Shown here one piece after another: positions 61,682 through 64,000 of a stretch of 64,000 nucleotides of DNA. The DNA is from CAZWLY01 sp964634465. Its GTDB lineage: Bacteria; Desulfobacterota; Desulfarculia; G963662305. The notes under the pieces were generated by a model. The model was not told the DNA's origin. It did no database searches and saw only the letters and a program-made list of their open reading frames with translations. The DNA lies in contig CAZWLY010000003.1 in assembly GCA_964634465.1 (NCBI GenBank), positions 186,001 to 250,000 on the forward strand, read 5' to 3'. The position numbers and the translations under genes were made by a program. Each line of letters starts with the position of its first letter. Within the stretch, counting starts at the first letter, position 1.

Positions 61682-62479
61682 ATGAGCACCAACCTGGATT
61701 CTTACAAACAGGATTTATCCAACCTCATAAAAATGGGCACTAACATGCAGACGGATCTTGCCTTCCAGGCATACGAAGAGGAGGAAAAGCTTGACAATAA
61801 TCTCAAGTCCCTAAAAGAGTCGATTACAGGATGTTTTGAGAAAAACTATCAACGTTGGTACACAGAAGCTCATACTGTTATTCGACGACTAATTCCAGAG
61901 CGACTAGACGAATTCGAAGTGCTCTATAAAGGTGAGCCTCGACGGAAGAAAATAAATCTGACCACATACAACATCCAAGATTGGATGACGGGAGTTCGGC
62001 TACAGTCAAATAGTTTCGGAGAAAAATATCACAACGATTTCGCGATTGTTGCAATGAAGTTTAAGACGCAAATGGAAATTCTCAGGGCAGCTGAGTCGCG
62101 TTTTGAAAGTGCTTTATTTGACCTAAAGCAAATAGTTCAAGCAGACCTATTTGATTCTGAGCTAGAGACCGCAAAAGAGTTACTTAAAAATGGATTTCTA
62201 CGCGCCGCCGGAACAGTTGCGGGAGTTGTGCTGGAAAGGCATTTGGCGGAAGTTTGCGCTATCCATTCGATCAAATCGCGAAAAAAGAACCCCTCCATCT
62301 CAGACTTTAACGACCAATTAAAGAACAATGATGTAATCGATATCCCTAATTGGCGGTTCGTACAAAGGCTTGGTGATCTGCGAAATCTTTGTGTCCACAA
62401 TAAGAAGCGAGATCCAACTTATGAAGAAGTGGAAGAACTGATAGCGGGTGTTGAGAAGATATCGAAGACTCTATACTAA
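61682..62479 (+). CDS. HEPN-domain protein of the AT-rich cassette
   Basis: A 265-residue protein. The N-terminal half is helical (residues 1-120, coiled parts). The C-terminal half has ELLKNGFLRAAGTVAGVVLE and then RNLCVH with Arg234 and His239, the R-x4-H motif of HEPN ribonucleases, followed by PTYEEVEELIAGVEK. This suggests an RNase toxin or abortive-infection effector, but no antitoxin is identified. The ATG at 61682 follows GGAGGGC. It lies 22 bases past the extended end of the first cassette gene. AT-rich like that gene. Confidence 0.7.
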   Translation: MSTNLDSYKQDLSNLIKMGTNMQTDLAFQAYEEEEKLDNNLKSLKESITGCFEKNYQRWYTEAHTVIRRLIPERLDEFEVLYKGEPRRKKINLTTYNIQDWMTGVRLQSNSFGEKYHNDFAIVAMKFKTQMEILRAAESRFESALFDLKQIVQADLFDSELETAKELLKNGFLRAAGTVAGVVLERHLAEVCAIHSIKSRKKNPSISDFNDQLKNNDVIDIPNWRFVQRLGDLRNLCVHNKKRDPTYEEVEELIAGVEKISKTLY

Positions 62480-62599
62480 CCTTTCTATACAATCGTTTGC
62501 AACCGACGCAGTACCCAAACAGCGATTTGCTGCGCTTCGCACCTTTCGGGCTCCTTTCGGCTACAACCTCCGGTTCTTGGGGGCCAACCTACCGGCACC

Positions 62600-62772
62600 G
62601 CATTAACATCTCGGGGCTGCTCATCGTTACTTTCACAACCCTCGGTTTTGGCGACGTGACGCCCAAGACGACCAAGGCCGCCCTGTGGGTCATGGCCGAG
62701 GTCGTCGTCGGCTACATCATGCTCGGCGGGCTGATCTCCATCCTGGCCAACAAGCTGGCCCGGCGGAGCTGA
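62600..62772 (+). pseudogene. Truncated potassium-type ion channel pore
   Basis: The frame contains TFTTLGFGDVTP, the selectivity filter of a two-helix potassium channel, then the inner helix AEVVVGYIMLGGLISILANK and stop. The outer helix and pore-front are missing: the sequence before it turns into non-homologous, disordered residues at the edge of the AT-rich island. It looks like a host gene cut by that insertion. GC is host-like again from about 62600. Confidence 0.7.
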
Positions 62773-62943
62773 GGCCGCAGGCCCCATCCCTCTTTAACCA
62801 ACCCCTTGGCAGGAGCCGGCTCTGAACCATCGCGGCCGGGGAGAATCACAAACGCCCTCCGCCCCACGCTCTCTCCCCTCCCTCTCTACACTCCTAAAAA
62901 CCGTTTGCCTCTCAACCCCTCCCCTTGTTAGAATCCGACCATC

Positions 62944-64000
62944 ATGAAACCGTCACGACTCGAGATCGCGCTCAAGCCGGAGCTGTTCGATCCGGCCGGG
63001 GCCTCGTTGGCCAAAAAAGCCAAGAATTACTTGAACCTGAACATCGCCTCGGCCCGCCGGATCGACGTCCTGACCTTCGACCTGCCCCTGTCCGCCGCGG
63101 AGCTCGACGAGGTCCGCCGGGAGATCTTCACCAACCCGGTGACCCACGTCTCGTCCTTTTCACCGCTGGCGGACGACTTCGACTGGCTCATCTGGATCGG
63201 GCTTCGCCCCGGCGTCAAGGACAACCCCGGCGACACGGCCAAGGAGGCGGTGGAGAGCCACTTCAGGCGTAAGTTCGGCGAGGGCGACAAGGTCTTCGCC
63301 TCGTTGATGTATGTCCTCAAAGCCCCCGAGCTTAGGCGGGAGCAGGTCGAGCTGATCGCCTCGGAGCTTTTGGCCAACGACCTCATCCAGCGCTGGCGGA
63401 TCATTTCCAGGGACGAATGGGACCCGCAAGTCGGCATCGGCCTGGAACTGCCCAAGGTGGAGCTGACCACTCAGCCGGTCTTCATGGAGATGGACATCCC
63501 GACCGACGAGGCGTTGATGGCCCTGTCCGAAGCCCGCTCCCTGGCCCTCTACCCGGCCGACGTACCGGTGATCAGGGCCTACTTCGACCGGGCCGAGAAG
63601 GCGGCCGAGCGAAAGCGGGTCGGGCTGACGGCCAAGCCGACCGACGTCGAGCTGGAGTTCATCTCCCAGGCCCGCTCGGACCACTGCAACCACAACACGT
63701 TCAGAGGCGTCTTCACCTACCGGGATCTGGCCACCGGCGAGAGCGAGGTCATAAACAACCTCTTCGCCACCTGCATCAAAGAGCCGACCCTGAAGATTCA
63801 GGCCGAAAAGGACTGGGTCGTCTCGGTGCTGTGGGACAACGCCGGCGTGGCCAAGCTCGATGACGACTGGCTCTACACCGTCACCGGCGAGACCCACAAC
63901 TCGCCGTCCAACATGGAGGCCTACGGCGGGGCGATCACCGGCATCGTCGGCGTCTACCGCGATCCTTTGGGCACCGGGCTGGGCTCCAGGCTCTTTCTGG
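62944..64000 (+). CDS. purL: Phosphoribosylformylglycinamidine synthase, N-terminal part
   Basis: Right-truncated; 352 codons are visible. The N-terminal PurS-like segment (IALKPELFDPAGASLAKKA) is fused to the FGAM synthase domain with SQARSDHCNHNTF and TGETHNSPSNMEAYGG, motifs of the ATP/FGAR site. It converts FGAR and glutamine-derived ammonia to FGAM in purine synthesis, the pathway that also uses purA. The ATG at 62944 has no strong ribosome site. The gene continues beyond the window. Confidence 0.92.
   Translation, partial: MKPSRLEIALKPELFDPAGASLAKKAKNYLNLNIASARRIDVLTFDLPLSAAELDEVRREIFTNPVTHVSSFSPLADDFDWLIWIGLRPGVKDNPGDTAKEAVESHFRRKFGEGDKVFASLMYVLKAPELRREQVELIASELLANDLIQRWRIISRDEWDPQVGIGLELPKVELTTQPVFMEMDIPTDEALMALSEARSLALYPADVPVIRAYFDRAEKAAERKRVGLTAKPTDVELEFISQARSDHCNHNTFRGVFTYRDLATGESEVINNLFATCIKEPTLKIQAEKDWVVSVLWDNAGVAKLDDDWLYTVTGETHNSPSNMEAYGGAITGIVGVYRDPLGTGLGSRLFL

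Noticed and set aside
1..64000. CRISPR arrays, rRNA and complete tRNA genes, complete insertion sequences
   Set aside because: Looked for regularly spaced repeats, rRNA-like conserved strings, transposase motifs and cloverleaf candidates and found none that hold up.

Overview
This is a compact, GC-rich bacterial chromosome segment with short intergenic gaps and genes on both strands. The gene families point to an anaerobic, Gram-negative, motile bacterium, most likely in the Desulfobacterota/Deltaproteobacteria. They include an acetyl-CoA hydrolase-GNAT fusion, a heterodisulfide-reductase-type Fe-S protein, an HcrB-like molybdoenzyme subunit with Fe-S cysteines, FdhD, CooT, DUF169, DUF1847, DUF1848, ATC hydrolase, outer-membrane lipoproteins and a CheZ-like protein. 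This placement is inferred from gene content; no rRNA or tRNA gene is visible.

Layout. 0-8 kb: RsbW-like ATPase, a histidine kinase split by a frameshift, PAP2 phosphatase, DUF202 protein, CheW, DMT exporter, patatin, CooT and DUF3842. 8-17 kb: RadA, PrsW-type protease with zinc ribbons, MFS transporter, then a minus-strand run pncB / acetyl-CoA hydrolase-GNAT / GGDEF / DUF1848. 17-30 kb: orphan HcrB-like subunit under a perfect palindrome, DUF169, cupin, a chemoreceptor with four sensor repeats, ATC hydrolase, RlmI-type methyltransferase, a receiver-DHp protein, EAL-HDOD protein, PurA and a TetR regulator with a long N-terminal extension. 30-46 kb: YbjN, radical SAM, DUF1285, TtuA-like thiolase, Mrp, ribosomal protein S1, Hdr-like protein, three tandem FlgO-like proteins, a Fur-FeoA fusion, a sigma-70 factor, acyl-CoA dehydrogenase and DUF1847. 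46-50 kb: FdhD, then a four-gene operon of a 617-residue unknown, two PilZ-type proteins and a small unknown.

50.1-57.0 kb (minus) is a phage head module: small and large terminase, portal, scaffold-like protein and N4-gp56-type capsid. It is followed by a GT9 glycosyltransferase, two small proteins (one DUF4254-like) and a one-helix membrane protein. No integrase, tail or lysis gene is visible. 57.2-60.5 kb: a large CheZ-like protein with two CheY-binding-like tails, an arginase-family protein with an altered metal ligand, and YbaK. 60.5-62.8 kb is a clearly AT-rich island: two genes (the first frameshifted, the second HEPN-like) followed by a truncated ion-channel pore. The window ends inside a purL-type gene.

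How the parts work together. Signalling and motility genes (CheW, chemoreceptor, CheZ-like, GGDEF, EAL-HDOD, PilZ pair) are scattered rather than clustered, and no CheA is present. Redox and acyl-CoA genes (Hdr-like, acyl-CoA dehydrogenase, acetyl-CoA hydrolase, HcrB-like, FdhD) fit anaerobic carboxylate or aromatic metabolism. The two regions most likely to hold something undescribed are the phage-head/glycosyltransferase module and the AT-rich HEPN-like cassette.
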